In this document: positions 54,249 to 63,186 of the stretch, one piece after another
Layout of the letters: each line of letters starts with the position of its first letter
Position numbering within the stretch: position 1 is the stretch's first letter
Origin: Candidatus Accumulibacter contiguus
Lineage (GTDB): Bacteria > Pseudomonadota > Gammaproteobacteria > Burkholderiales > Rhodocyclaceae
DNA length: 64,000 bases
NCBI RefSeq assembly: GCF_012940005.1
Contig: NZ_SPMX01000026.1
Span: 1 to 64,000, forward strand
Direction: 5' to 3'
Program-made: the position numbers and the translations under genes
The notes under the pieces: model-generated
The model's database searches: none
Seen by the model: the letters and a program-made list of their open reading frames with translations, nothing else
Told to the model about the DNA's origin: nothing

Positions 54249-54488
54249 TCAGTAGCCCCGCTGCTCCTGCTGCTGTTTGCCCTTGATATTGCCGACCGTT
54301 CCGCCAATCACCCCGCCAACTGCTGCGCCGGTCCAACCGCTGCCACCGGAGATTGCCGCAATACCGGCCCCCGCAGCGGCGCCAATCGCCGCACCGCTGA
54401 TCGTTCCCTGCTCGCGCGAACTCATGTTGGTGCACCCCGTCGCGGCCAGCGCCGCCGCAAGTGCCACAGCCAATGCAGTTTTTTCCAT
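54249..54488 (-). CDS. Glycine-zipper lipoprotein
   Basis: 79 residues. Signal peptide with lipobox AATGC (Cys19), then GTISGAAIGAAAGAGIAAIS and GGSGWTGAAVGGVIGGTVGN, a glycine-zipper hairpin like that of SlyB/OsmB/YmgG lipoproteins, and a polar QQQEQRGY tail. Probably an outer-membrane or periplasmic stress lipoprotein. It follows another small exported protein by 12 bases. Confidence 0.82.
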   Translation of the reverse strand: MEKTALAVALAAALAATGCTNMSSREQGTISGAAIGAAAGAGIAAISGGSGWTGAAVGGVIGGTVGNIKGKQQQEQRGY

Positions 54489-54500
54489 CTCGCTTCTCCC

Positions 54501-54884
54501 TTACTTGGTCTTGGGTAGTGCGGGCACCACCATTTCGAACCAGATGGTCTCGACCACCGGGCGCTGCAAGCGCTCGGGGTGCGCCGCGTACCATTGGTTC
54601 AGCGCTTCCAGCACACTACCCAGAGTCTGCTCCTTCATCCCTCTGGCGACACGTGGCGAAAAACCGCCCTCGACAACCAGTGGATTGTCTGCGTTATATG
54701 CTGCCTCGACCTGAACCATATTGGCCAAGCCGACTAGGTAAGCCTTCTTCACGTCTTCGGAGGACTTGATCCAGAGCGTGCCATCGACCAGCGGCACCTC
54801 GACTGCGCCAACAGCACCACAAGTCATCGCCATTGTCACGCACGCGGCAAAGCGAAATTTACGGAAACCAGATCCAATCGTCAT
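54501..54884 (-). CDS. Exported protein of unknown function
   Basis: 127 residues with a signal peptide (FAACVTMAMTCGAVGAVEV). The mature part includes DGTLWIKSSEDVKKAYLVGL and GSVLEALNQWYAAHPERLQR. I do not recognise a catalytic motif; the pattern of a short exported protein with SxxxKxAYLxGL recalls Rap1a/Tai-like immunity or stress proteins, but this is weak. Together with the glycine-zipper gene it may form a two-gene envelope unit. Confidence 0.6.
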   Translation of the reverse strand: MTIGSGFRKFRFAACVTMAMTCGAVGAVEVPLVDGTLWIKSSEDVKKAYLVGLANMVQVEAAYNADNPLVVEGGFSPRVARGMKEQTLGSVLEALNQWYAAHPERLQRPVVETIWFEMVVPALPKTK

Positions 54885-54960
54885 TTCTTCTGCTCCAGGA
54901 CAAGGAGTTTGCAGGCTACCACGCCGCGATGATCATTTGCAGTGGAATTTTCTGCGTGGG

Positions 54961-56031
54961 CTACTGCTCTGCCTTGCCAGGATGGCCTTTAGCCGCCTCG
55001 GCAGCGTTCAGAAACAGGTCGCGTAACCGCGCTTCCGGCAGGCGTTTGCCGATCAGCACGATTCTCGACGTGCGCATCTCCCTGCTCCCCCAGACTTCAC
55101 CGTAATCGAAGCCGGCGACGCGCTGGACTCCCTGAAAAATCAGCTTCCGGTCCTCGCCAGGGATTGCCAGGATGCCCTTGTAGCGCAGCAGATCGTCGCC
55201 CAGTTGGTCGATCAGCGACTGCACGAAAGTGCCGATTCTTTCGAGATCGACTTCCCCGGCTTCGAGCAGGAAAGACGAGATTTCGTCATCATGCGCGGCC
55301 GGGCGGCGAGACCATCGGACGGCAGCCGGAACCGCCTGCGTCGGCAGCGGCATGAAACGGACAGGGGAAGGGCTGGCGCCGTCGGCCAGCAGCGAGGCAT
55401 CGAGATGAAAGCCGCCAATGCCGAGCAGCGAACCCGGCGTGGCGCGACCGTGCTGCAGCGCCTGCTGCGGTGCTCGCGGGTTGATGCGGCGCAGGCGCTC
55501 CGACAGATCGGCAATTGCCTGCGGATCGACGAGGTCGCACTTGGCGAGCAGCAGGCGATCGGCGAAACCGACCTGGCGCTGGACGACGGGGTGTTGATCG
55601 AGCTGTTGCCAGGCGTGCAGCGCATCGACGACGACGACGATGCCGTCGAGCAGGAAGTCGGCGCGCAGTTCGGACGCGGCAAAGAAGGTCTGCGCGACGG
55701 CGCCGGGGTCGGCCAGCCCGGTCGTTTCGATGAGGATCCAGTCGAAGGACAGTTCGCCCGCGGCGCGTTGTGCGGCGAGGTCCTGCAGACCACGCACCAG
55801 GTCGGCGTTGACCGTACAGCAGACGCAGCCGTTGCTCAGCTCGACGATGGCACCGCGCTGGCGCGAGATGAGCTGGCTGTCGATGTTGACGGCGCCGAAC
55901 TCGTTTTCGACGACGGCAAAGCGCACGCCGTCGGCGCGATTGAGCAATTCATTGAGAACGGTGGTCTTGCCGGCACCGAGAAAACCGGATAGCAGGGTGA
56001 CGGGCAGTGCTGCGGCGATGGGCTGATTCAT
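54961..56031 (-). CDS. CobW/COG0523-family GTPase (YjiA-like)
   Basis: 356 residues from ATG 56031. VTLLSGFLGAGKTTVLNELL is the P-loop, GCVCC (68-72) is the metal-binding CxCC motif, ETTGLADPGAVAQTFF follows, and LLAKCDLVDPQAIADL is the guanine-specificity region. The C-terminal CobW domain includes GILAIPGEDRKLIFQGVQRV. These GTPases deliver metals, often Zn. The gene order cstA-yjiX-this gene matches the E. coli btsT-yjiX-yjiA arrangement, so YjiA is the best match. Confidence 0.87.
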   Translation of the reverse strand: MNQPIAAALPVTLLSGFLGAGKTTVLNELLNRADGVRFAVVENEFGAVNIDSQLISRQRGAIVELSNGCVCCTVNADLVRGLQDLAAQRAAGELSFDWILIETTGLADPGAVAQTFFAASELRADFLLDGIVVVVDALHAWQQLDQHPVVQRQVGFADRLLLAKCDLVDPQAIADLSERLRRINPRAPQQALQHGRATPGSLLGIGGFHLDASLLADGASPSPVRFMPLPTQAVPAAVRWSRRPAAHDDEISSFLLEAGEVDLERIGTFVQSLIDQLGDDLLRYKGILAIPGEDRKLIFQGVQRVAGFDYGEVWGSREMRTSRIVLIGKRLPEARLRDLFLNAAEAAKGHPGKAEQ

Positions 56032-56119
56032 GGACCTTGGACAAGAAGAAGCGAAAGAGAAGGGCCTCGACCGGCGCTCCTCGTCTTCGCAGAACAATGC
56101 TGCGGGCCGCACCGGCGGC

Positions 56120-56317
56120 TCAGCAGCAGCCGCCGGAACGGCCGGCTCCGTAGCGCGCTTCCTGACGATTGCGGAAGAAGTCGGTTTCATTCATCACCGG
56201 CAGTTCGGGATGCGTCGCGCGCATGTGGGCGACATAGGTTTCGTAATCGGGCAGGCCGACCATCAATCTGGCTGCCTGCCCGAGATACTTGCCGAACCGG
56301 GAAAGGTCGTTGAACAA
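56120..56317 (-). CDS. yjiX: YbdD/YjiX-family small protein
   Basis: 65 residues from TTG 56317, five bases after the cstA stop. LSRFGKYLGQAARLMVGLPD and YETYVAHMRATHPELPVMNE, ending GRSGGCC, match the YbdD/YjiX family (DUF466), almost always encoded next to CstA-type transporters. Function unclear; possibly a transporter accessory factor. Confidence 0.88.
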   Translation of the reverse strand: MFNDLSRFGKYLGQAARLMVGLPDYETYVAHMRATHPELPVMNETDFFRNRQEARYGAGRSGGCC

Positions 56318-56322
56318 GGGGT

Positions 56323-58386
56323 TCAGGCCTTGGCGGTCGGCATTGCCTGGTAGGGCATTTCGCTCGTCGTGACCTTCTGGTCACGCATTGCCTTCAGACA
56401 GGCGATGATCGTGTAGAACAGCATGCTGACCACGACGAAGATGAAAAAGGTCGCCAGCACCGCGTCGAGGTGGTTGTTGAAGACGATCTGCTGCATCTGC
56501 TCAACGCTCTTCGCCGGCGCGAGGATCTCCCCCCTGTCGAGCGCAGCCTGGAACTTGTCGGCGAGTGCCAGGAAACCGATCTTGGGATTGGCGTGGAAGA
56601 CTTTCTCCCAACCGGCGGTCAGCGTGCACACCAATAGCCAGCACGCCGGAACGATCGTCACCCAGGCGTACTTCTGCCGCTTCATCTTGAACAGGACCAC
56701 CGTGCACAGCATCAGCGCCACACCGGCCAGCATCTGGTTGGAAATGCCGAACAGCGGCCACAGGCTGTTGATGCCGCCGAGCGGATCGACCACCCCCTGG
56801 TAGAGGATGTAGCCCCAGGCGGCGACGCAAAGGCCGGTAGCGGTCAGGTTGGCCGGCCAGGAGTTGGTCTGTTTGAAGGACGGCACGAAGGTACCCAAGA
56901 GATCCTGCAGCATGAATCGTCCGGCGCGCGTCCCGGCGTCGCAGGCGGTGAGGATGAACAGCGCCTCGAAGAGGATCGCGAAGTGATACCAGAAGGCCAT
57001 CATCGTCTGCCCGCCGAAGACCTGCGAGAAGATCTGGGCCATTCCCACGGCCAGCGTCGGTGCGCCACCGGCTCGCGACAGGATGCTGTTCTCGCCAACG
57101 TCCCTGGCGGTCTGCACCAGCACTTCCGGGGTGATCACGAAACCCCACTGCGAAATCACCTGGGCAGCGCCTTCGACGGTCTTGCCGATGACTGCGGGTG
57201 GGCTGTTCATCGCGAAGTAGACGCCCGGATCGATGACCGAAGCGGCGACGATCGCCATGATCGCCACGAAGGATTCCATCAGCATGCCGCCGTATCCGAT
57301 CATGCGCGCGTTCTTCTCGTTGTCGAGCAGTTTCGGTGTCGTTCCCGACGAGATCAGCGCATGGAAGCCCGAAACCGCACCGCAGGCAATGGTGATGAAG
57401 ATGAACGGGAACAGGCTTCCCGACCACGCTGGACCGGTGCCGTCGACGAACTGGGTGACGGCCGGCATGCGCAGGTTCGGTGCGACATAGACCATGCACA
57501 GCGCCAGACCGACGATGGTGCCGATCTTCAGGAAGGTCGACAGGTAGTCGCGCGGCGCGAGCAGCAGCCAGACCGGCAACACCGAAGCGACGAAGCCATA
57601 GATGATCAGCATCCAGGTCAGTTGTTTGCCGTTGAAGGTGAACAGCGGAGCCCAGGTGGCGCTCTCCGCCACCTGCCCGCCGACGATGATCGCCGCGATC
57701 AGCAGCACGAAACCGACGATCGAGATCTCGCCAACACGTCCGGGACGGATGAAGCGGTTATAGACGCCCATGAACATGGCGATCGGGATCGTCGCGGCGA
57801 CGGTGAAGGTTCCCCACGGGCTTTCGGCGAGCGCCTTGACGACAATCAGCGCGAGTACTGCGAGGATGATCACCATGATCATGAAGGTACCGAACAGGGC
57901 AATGATTCCGGGGACGAAACCCAGTTCGGACTTGATCAGATCGCCGAGCGAGCGGCCGTCACGGCGTGTCGACACGAACAGCACCATGAAATCCTGCACC
58001 GCGCCGGCGAGGACGACGCCGACGATGATCCACAGCGTTCCCGGCAGGTAGCCCATCTGCGCCGCCAGTACCGGGCCGACCAGCGGACCGGCGCCGGCGA
58101 TTGCCGCGAAGTGATGGCCGAACAGGATGTACTTGTTGGTGGGAACGTAGTCGAGACCGTCGTTGTGGCGAACAGCCGGTGTCGCCCGTGTCGGGTCGAG
58201 TTGCATGACCCTGTCGGCGATGAACAGGCTGTAATAGCGGTAGGCGACGAGATAGATGGAGACCGCGGCGGTGACTATCCACAAGGCGTTGATGGTTTCG
58301 CCCCGCGATAGCGCCACGATGCCGAGGGAGAATACCCCGACCGCCGTCAGGAGCCACCAGATGGCATGTTTGGAAACGATGTTCAC
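56323..58386 (-). CDS. cstA: CstA/BtsT-family pyruvate/peptide transporter
   Basis: 687 residues if GTG 58386 is used (SD ggagg, short spacing); ATG 58413 without SD is the alternative. About 16 membrane segments. YVPTNKYILFGHHFAAIAGA, LVGPVLAAQMGYLPGTLWII, CGAVSGFHALISSGTTPKLL and MIGYGGMLMESFVAIMAIVA are CstA blocks. BtsT imports pyruvate in E. coli; CstA homologues were first linked to peptide uptake in carbon starvation. A BtsS/BtsR-like pair lies upstream, making pyruvate the likely substrate by analogy. Confidence 0.9.
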   Translation of the reverse strand: MNIVSKHAIWWLLTAVGVFSLGIVALSRGETINALWIVTAAVSIYLVAYRYYSLFIADRVMQLDPTRATPAVRHNDGLDYVPTNKYILFGHHFAAIAGAGPLVGPVLAAQMGYLPGTLWIIVGVVLAGAVQDFMVLFVSTRRDGRSLGDLIKSELGFVPGIIALFGTFMIMVIILAVLALIVVKALAESPWGTFTVAATIPIAMFMGVYNRFIRPGRVGEISIVGFVLLIAAIIVGGQVAESATWAPLFTFNGKQLTWMLIIYGFVASVLPVWLLLAPRDYLSTFLKIGTIVGLALCMVYVAPNLRMPAVTQFVDGTGPAWSGSLFPFIFITIACGAVSGFHALISSGTTPKLLDNEKNARMIGYGGMLMESFVAIMAIVAASVIDPGVYFAMNSPPAVIGKTVEGAAQVISQWGFVITPEVLVQTARDVGENSILSRAGGAPTLAVGMAQIFSQVFGGQTMMAFWYHFAILFEALFILTACDAGTRAGRFMLQDLLGTFVPSFKQTNSWPANLTATGLCVAAWGYILYQGVVDPLGGINSLWPLFGISNQMLAGVALMLCTVVLFKMKRQKYAWVTIVPACWLLVCTLTAGWEKVFHANPKIGFLALADKFQAALDRGEILAPAKSVEQMQQIVFNNHLDAVLATFFIFVVVSMLFYTIIACLKAMRDQKVTTSEMPYQAMPTAKA

Positions 58387-58754
58387 GATTCCTCCAGGAG
58401 TGAGTTGCGTCATGGCGGCCTGCCACGGCTTCTCGCAAAGTCGCTGTGGCCGTCTCGGGAAACCGGTCGTCGAAGCCTGAGAATGGCCCATTGACCAGGC
58501 ACTGGCAGGAGGTGAAACCTTGGCATGGCGACTCCTGACGTGGTGCGCCACGAAATCTAGCTCCGATCAAGGCCGCACGGCGTGTTATCTGGCGAGCGGT
58601 TGGCACGCGGATTGAGCGGCGTTCTGGGCGTTGTGAATGGCGCTGCTCTTCCTGCCCGGAAGAAGCGCAGGTTCCCAGAACTGTCGCGGCTGGCAGCAAG
58701 GGGTTGGGCGGGCAATGGCACGCTTCGATGCAAGGCGGACGGTTTCGAGCGTGC
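58387..58754 (-). other. Leader and intergenic region between btsR and cstA
   Basis: No gene is supported here. It should contain the cstA promoter and, by analogy with E. coli, tandem binding sites for the LytTR regulator; I did not find a convincing repeat. Open frames on both strands lack SD and motifs. Confidence 0.35.
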
Positions 58755-59471
58755 TCACGGAATGAGCAGGCGGTCCTTCATCTCGCGCAGATGCCGGCGA
58801 CTGACCGGCACCCGCCTGCCGCTGCGGGTGATGATCTCGGCGGCGCCATTGTCGAGCAATTCGATTTCGGTGATCTGGTCGAGGTTGACCAGGAACTGCC
58901 GGTGGCAGCGGATCAGCGACGTGCGCTCCTGCAGGATCTTGAGGCTCAGTTCGGTGGTTCCCTGCCGCTGGTTGCCGATGACCTGCACGCCGGCGAGGTC
59001 GGTGTGGATGAATTCCACTTCGTCGAGCGCCAGCAGGAAGATGCGGTTGCGGCCGAAACAGGGAATCTGGCGCAGCTTTTCGGTCGATCCCGGAAATGCT
59101 CTGGGGGAGTGGCGTACTCCCGAGCGCAACCAGTCGAGCGTGCGGGCGAGACGCTGCGGATCGATGGGTTTGAGGAGATAGTCGGCGGCGTGCTCCTCGA
59201 AAGCCTTCAGGGCGTGTTCGTCGTAGGCGGTGACAAAGACGATCTGCGGCAGCGCCGAGGCGTCGATCATGCCGACCATTTCGAGACCGCTGAGGCGCGG
59301 CATCTGGATGTCGAGGAAAACCACGTCGGGGCGGAGGCGATGGATCGCCGACAGCCCCTCGATGGCGTTGGCGCATTCGCCCAGGACCTCGACGTCGGGG
59401 GCAGCAGCCAGCAGCGCCTTGAGTTCCTCGCGCGAGGGCGCTTCGTCATCGATGATCAGTGCGGTCAGCAT
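58755..59471 (-). CDS. btsR: LytTR response regulator, BtsR-like
   Basis: 238 residues. Receiver domain: LIIDDEAPSREELKALLAA, phosphoacceptor Asp in DVVFLDIQMPRLSGLEMV, VTAYDEHALKAFEEHA and YLLKPID. The C-terminal LytTR DNA-binding domain shows FIHTDLAGVQVIG, TSLIRCHRQFLVNLDQI and RVPVSRRHLREMK. Overlaps the kinase gene by seven bases. In E. coli BtsR activates btsT on sensing pyruvate. Confidence 0.88.
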   Translation of the reverse strand: MLTALIIDDEAPSREELKALLAAAPDVEVLGECANAIEGLSAIHRLRPDVVFLDIQMPRLSGLEMVGMIDASALPQIVFVTAYDEHALKAFEEHAADYLLKPIDPQRLARTLDWLRSGVRHSPRAFPGSTEKLRQIPCFGRNRIFLLALDEVEFIHTDLAGVQVIGNQRQGTTELSLKILQERTSLIRCHRQFLVNLDQITEIELLDNGAAEIITRSGRRVPVSRRHLREMKDRLLIP

Positions 59472-61171
59472 GGCGCCAGCTCCTCCTCAATGGGCAAACG
59501 GATGGCGACGCGCGTCCAGCAATCGGGTTCGCAGCTCACCTCGATGCCGTAGGCCGCGCCGTAGCGAATCTTGATCCGCCGATCGACGAGGTTCATTCCC
59601 AGTCCGTCGCCATCGGGCAGGGGTCGATACAGGCCGGCGCTGTCTTCGATCATAATGGTCAGCACGTCGGCCTGGCGTTCGGCGCTGACCCTGATGGTGC
59701 CGGGTTCGAGCATCTGCGAAATGCCGTACTTGATCGCGTTCTCGACGATCGGCTGCAGCGAAAAGGCGGGCAGACGCAGTGGCAGCAGCTCGTCCGGGAT
59801 GGAAAACACGACCTCGAGGCGATCGGCGAAGCGCGCCAGTTCGATGTGCAGGTAGGCATCGACGTGTTCGATTTCATCGCCGAGCGTGGCTTCCTTGCCG
59901 ACCCGCTTGAGGCTCTTGCGGAAGAAGGTCGACAGATACTGCACGAGCTGTCGCGCGGCTTCCGGGTCGCGGCGAATGACCGCCGCCAGCGTGTTCAGCG
60001 CATTGAACAGGAAGTGCGGGTTGATCTGCGCCTGCAGGAGCTTGATTTCCGATTGCGCGAGCAGCCGCTTCTGCTCCTCGATCCGGCCGGCCAGGACCTG
60101 GTTCGAGAGCAGGCGGGCGATCCCTTCGCCGAGAGTGCGATTGAGCGAGGAGAAGAACTTCCGCTTCGGTTCGTAGAGCTTGATCGTCCCGAAGACGCGG
60201 TTCTCTTCGCCGCGCAGCGGGATGACCAGGCACGAGCCGAGCTTGCAGTCCTTGCTGACTGAACAACAATAGGGAACGGTGGCGCCGTCGGCATAGACGA
60301 CGTCATTGTGTTCAATGGCGTGCCGGGTGTGTGGCGAGGCAATCGGCGTTCCCGGCAGGTGATGGTCGGCGCCGACGCCGACGAAGCCGAGGAGCTTCTC
60401 GCAATCGGTGATCGCCACCGCGCCGACGCCGGTTTCTTCCTGAATGACTTTCGCCATGCGGCTGCAGTTGCTCTCGTTGAAACCCTGCATCAGCACGCCG
60501 ACCGAGCGCTCGGCGATACGCAGCGCTTTCGCCGAGAAGGCGATCGAATACTTCTCGAGCGTCTCCCGGCGGTCGAGGATCAGGCGCATGAAGAGGGCCG
60601 CGCCGAGGGCGTTGGTCAGCGTCATCGGCAGCGCGATATGCGCGACCAGCCGGGCGGCCTGATCGAAGGGTCTGGCCATCAGCAGGATGATCAGCATCTG
60701 CATCCATTCGGCGAACAGCGTCGTCCCGAGCGCGATCATCGGGTTGAGCAGTTGCTCGGCACGATGGCGGCGCAACAGGTAGAAGTGCAGACCGCCACCG
60801 ATCAGGCCTTCGACAGTCGTCGACACCGCGCAGGCCGTGTCGGTAAAACCACCGAGCGAATAGCGGTGCAGACCCCCTGTAAGGCCGACCGCCAGTCCGA
60901 CGATCGGCCCACCGAGAAGCCCCCCGAGTACGGCGCCGATGGCGCGGGTATTGGCAATGGCGCCTTCGATCTGGAAACCGAGATAGGTGCCCATGACGCA
61001 GAAGCCGGAAAAGACCAAGTAACAGACCAGTTTGCCGGGCAGGCGCACGGTGACCTGCATCAGCGGCGCGAACAGCGGCGTCTTGCTCAACAGATAGGCA
61101 ATCACCAGATAGACGCACATCTGCTGCATCAGACCGCCGATCAACGCCAGGTGATTGATTTCCTCGAGCAT
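59465..61171 (-). CDS. btsS: LytS/BtsS-like sensor kinase
   Basis: 568 residues. Six or so membrane helices of the 5TMR-LYT type (QMCVYLVIAYLLSKTPLFAP, LGGLLGGPIVGLAVGLTGGL, TTVEGLIGGGLHFYLLRRH), then a GAF domain (about 215-340) with Cys in VPYCCSVSKDCKLGSCLVI. The histidine-kinase region has LLQAQINPHFLFNALNTLAA and an ATPase LQPIVENAIKYGIS with DGDGLGMNLVDRRI. It phosphorylates the overlapping regulator. BtsS in E. coli is a high-affinity pyruvate receptor; the same ligand is inferred here. Confidence 0.88.
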   Translation of the reverse strand: MLEEINHLALIGGLMQQMCVYLVIAYLLSKTPLFAPLMQVTVRLPGKLVCYLVFSGFCVMGTYLGFQIEGAIANTRAIGAVLGGLLGGPIVGLAVGLTGGLHRYSLGGFTDTACAVSTTVEGLIGGGLHFYLLRRHRAEQLLNPMIALGTTLFAEWMQMLIILLMARPFDQAARLVAHIALPMTLTNALGAALFMRLILDRRETLEKYSIAFSAKALRIAERSVGVLMQGFNESNCSRMAKVIQEETGVGAVAITDCEKLLGFVGVGADHHLPGTPIASPHTRHAIEHNDVVYADGATVPYCCSVSKDCKLGSCLVIPLRGEENRVFGTIKLYEPKRKFFSSLNRTLGEGIARLLSNQVLAGRIEEQKRLLAQSEIKLLQAQINPHFLFNALNTLAAVIRRDPEAARQLVQYLSTFFRKSLKRVGKEATLGDEIEHVDAYLHIELARFADRLEVVFSIPDELLPLRLPAFSLQPIVENAIKYGISQMLEPGTIRVSAERQADVLTIMIEDSAGLYRPLPDGDGLGMNLVDRRIKIRYGAAYGIEVSCEPDCWTRVAIRLPIEEELAPC

Positions 61172-61254
61172 GGTCCGAATGTCCGAAAATGACTGCTACC
61201 GATTCTACGACCTTGGCGTGACAACGACAGTTCTAATGGAACAAGATCGAGCAT

Positions 61255-61460
61255 CGGATGTTCTGCCACATCACCGCCAATTGGCACGAACGACCGCTAG
61301 TGAGCCGGCAGCTTGTGGTCAACCGGATCGGCAACACGACCACCGATAGCGGCTTGCGGATTAGGGCTGCGCTCGACGAAAACGCCTACTCGTCGGGAAT
61401 CAAGCTCTCGGAGGAAGAACTTGCCTCGCTGGACATTGAGCGCGACCAGTTTCATGGTGT
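61255..61460 (+). pseudogene. ISAzo13-family transposase, C-terminal remnant
   Basis: MFCHITANWHERPLVSRQLV, VNRIGNTTTDSGLRIRAALD and ASLDIERDQFHG are the last 65 or so residues of an ISAzo13-type transposase, up to the point where such proteins end with WNYTI. That final motif is absent, and ISKra4-like sequence starts within a few bases. Another remnant of the same family, overlapping little with this segment, lies at 1-367. Confidence 0.65.
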
Positions 61461-61466
61461 AGTTGT

Positions 61467-62922
61467 TGAGACTGGGTGTAGAGTCGAGATGTGGCGCGGT
61501 AGCATTAGGTCTGGCTTCACTGATGTTCTCCGAGCCGGGAAAGGCAGCACGTTTTCGGGGAAGACCATGTCCTGCTGATACTCGGCAGCGACCATTTTCC
61601 AGGCAGCGTCGAAGCGCTCACTCTGAGCCAGGGCGCGAAAGGTCAGGATGGCTTGACCGCCATCGATGGTCCAATGTTGACCGGATCGCTTCATGCGCTG
61701 GGTGACCAGGGTCTTGCAAGTGGCTTCGATCACGCCGGAGCTAATCGGTAGGTTCTGGGCGCGGAGCCTGGCGTAGTCCATGCGCGATCGATTGCGCCGA
61801 AAGTACTGTAGTTCTTTCTCGAGCGTAGCTTACGTCGGCGGTGATAGGTCAGGGTCCGGATGACTTTGCCGACGCCGTCCTCGGCATCGAGCATCCGTTG
61901 TCGGTATTCCTCGGCCTTCGCTTTGGCCTTGGGGGAAGCCTCGCCGTAGATGGAATCGAAGGCGCGCCGCAGATGTTCGGCGGCGTGAAAGAAATCCACC
62001 ACTTCAATTCCCGGCGGCAGTTCCTTGGCTAGGAATTCCCAGTGGTCGCGCGCCCCATCGGCGACTTTGACCAGGCGCAAGTTCGGCTGCTGCCGGAAGG
62101 CGTTTTCCACTTCCGCTGCCAATTGGCGCTTCAAGGTCGGCTTCTTCGACTCCGGCATGCGACCATAGCGCACCGTTCGCAGGCGCTCGCCTTGCCCATC
62201 GTAATGGCTGACCGTCCCGCAACCTACCTCGCGACAGCCCGCTGGACCACGGGTTTGCTTGCCTTCCTGCCGGCTCTGCTCGCGTTTGGCCTCGCGCTGT
62301 CCGTCCTTCATCGGCACCATCACGCCATCCAGCGATACCGCCAGCACCGCCGCACCGGCGACCTCCTCTTCCTGCGCACGCAGGGCCGGTTCCCATTCCC
62401 GGCGCCCCAGTTCCCACTTCTCGCTCACGCCCTTCGGCAAACGGTCCAGGCTGCTGCGGGAGGGATTCATACCGCCCAATTCGCGAAACAAGCTTTCACT
62501 CTCGCTCGGGCTCAGATGCGTCACCGCCCATAGCCCATCCGCGCCGCCAGCGGCGTGAAGAAACCTTCCACTATTCCAGCACGCCATTCCAGCGGGCATT
62601 CGCTCTGCCCGTTCGTCCCCACCGCACGGTAGCGGTGCCGCAGCACGCGCACCGGCCCAGCCGCCGTCAGGTATTCACCGTAGCCACTGATGACCCGTCG
62701 GTGCAGCACTCCGCTAATGAAAATCTCCGGCAGACTGACGTCCAACCGCGCCAGTTCTTCCCCAACAAATTCGCGCTCCGCTTCGCTGAAGCGTTGCCGT
62801 ACCTCCCGCTCGAAGGCCTCAAACCCGCCTTCATGCTCACGACCGCTGTGCCGACGCTCGTCCATGAACTTCAGCATTGCGCACACTCCTGGCAGTCCAT
62901 CTCAATGGCGATTCCGGGTCTC
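61467..62922 (-). mobile_element. Decayed ISKra4-family insertion sequence
   Basis: The transposase is spread over three minus-strand frames. The first, 62886-62521, ends VEGFFTPLAARMG. The second, to about 61820, holds VSLDGVMVPMKDGQREAKRE, LVKVADGARDHWEFLAKELP and GIEVVDFFHAAEHLRRAFD. The third ends MDYARLRAQNLPISSGVIEA and TCKTLVTQRMKRSGQHW. Each shift is explained by a single-base change. GAGACTGGG at 61467 and the inverted GAGACCCGG at 62922 are possible terminal repeats, both continuing to GAGATG. No target duplication is evident. The right end truncates a DUF3567 gene. Confidence 0.7.
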
Positions 62923-62931
62923 CTCTTGTGA

Positions 62932-63151
62932 CGGGTTCAATGAGCCCTTCCAAGTCACTTACCCGGTACAACAGGGTTTTGAGCTGGTCGACAAGGCGGC
63001 CAGCCGCAGCCTTTATGTCCAGGGATCAGTCGCACGGGACTTGCGCCAGGCCATCGACGCCATTCCCGACAATGAACGCGACGAAGAATCGATCGACGCC
63101 CTCCTCGACACCTACTGCGCTGGTGCAGCACGCCCGATCGTCCTGCACTGA
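62932..63151 (+). pseudogene. DUF3567-family protein, N-terminally truncated
   Basis: After the IS end the frame reads YPVQQGFELVDKAASRSLYV, QGSVARDLRQAIDAIPDNER and DEESIDALLDTY, ending PIVLH, which matches the C-terminal two thirds of DUF3567 proteins (about 85 residues; typical of Betaproteobacteria). The N-terminal strand and start codon are lost to the ISKra4 insertion. Function of the family is unknown. Confidence 0.6.
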
Positions 63152-63186
63152 GTTGGGGCTGCTCTGCTCCCGATGAGTGCTGGTTT

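Noticed and set aside
56983-58311. 442-codon plus-strand open frame opposite cstA
   Set aside because: Antisense to a strongly recognisable membrane transporter, with charged low-complexity composition.
61467-62922. Programmed ribosomal frameshifting in the ISKra4 transposase
   Set aside because: Three different frames are needed and no slippery heptamer was seen at the joints, so decay is simpler.
61458-62931. Target-site duplication flanking the ISKra4 element
   Set aside because: Flanks gtagttgtt and ctcttgtga do not match; left unsupported.
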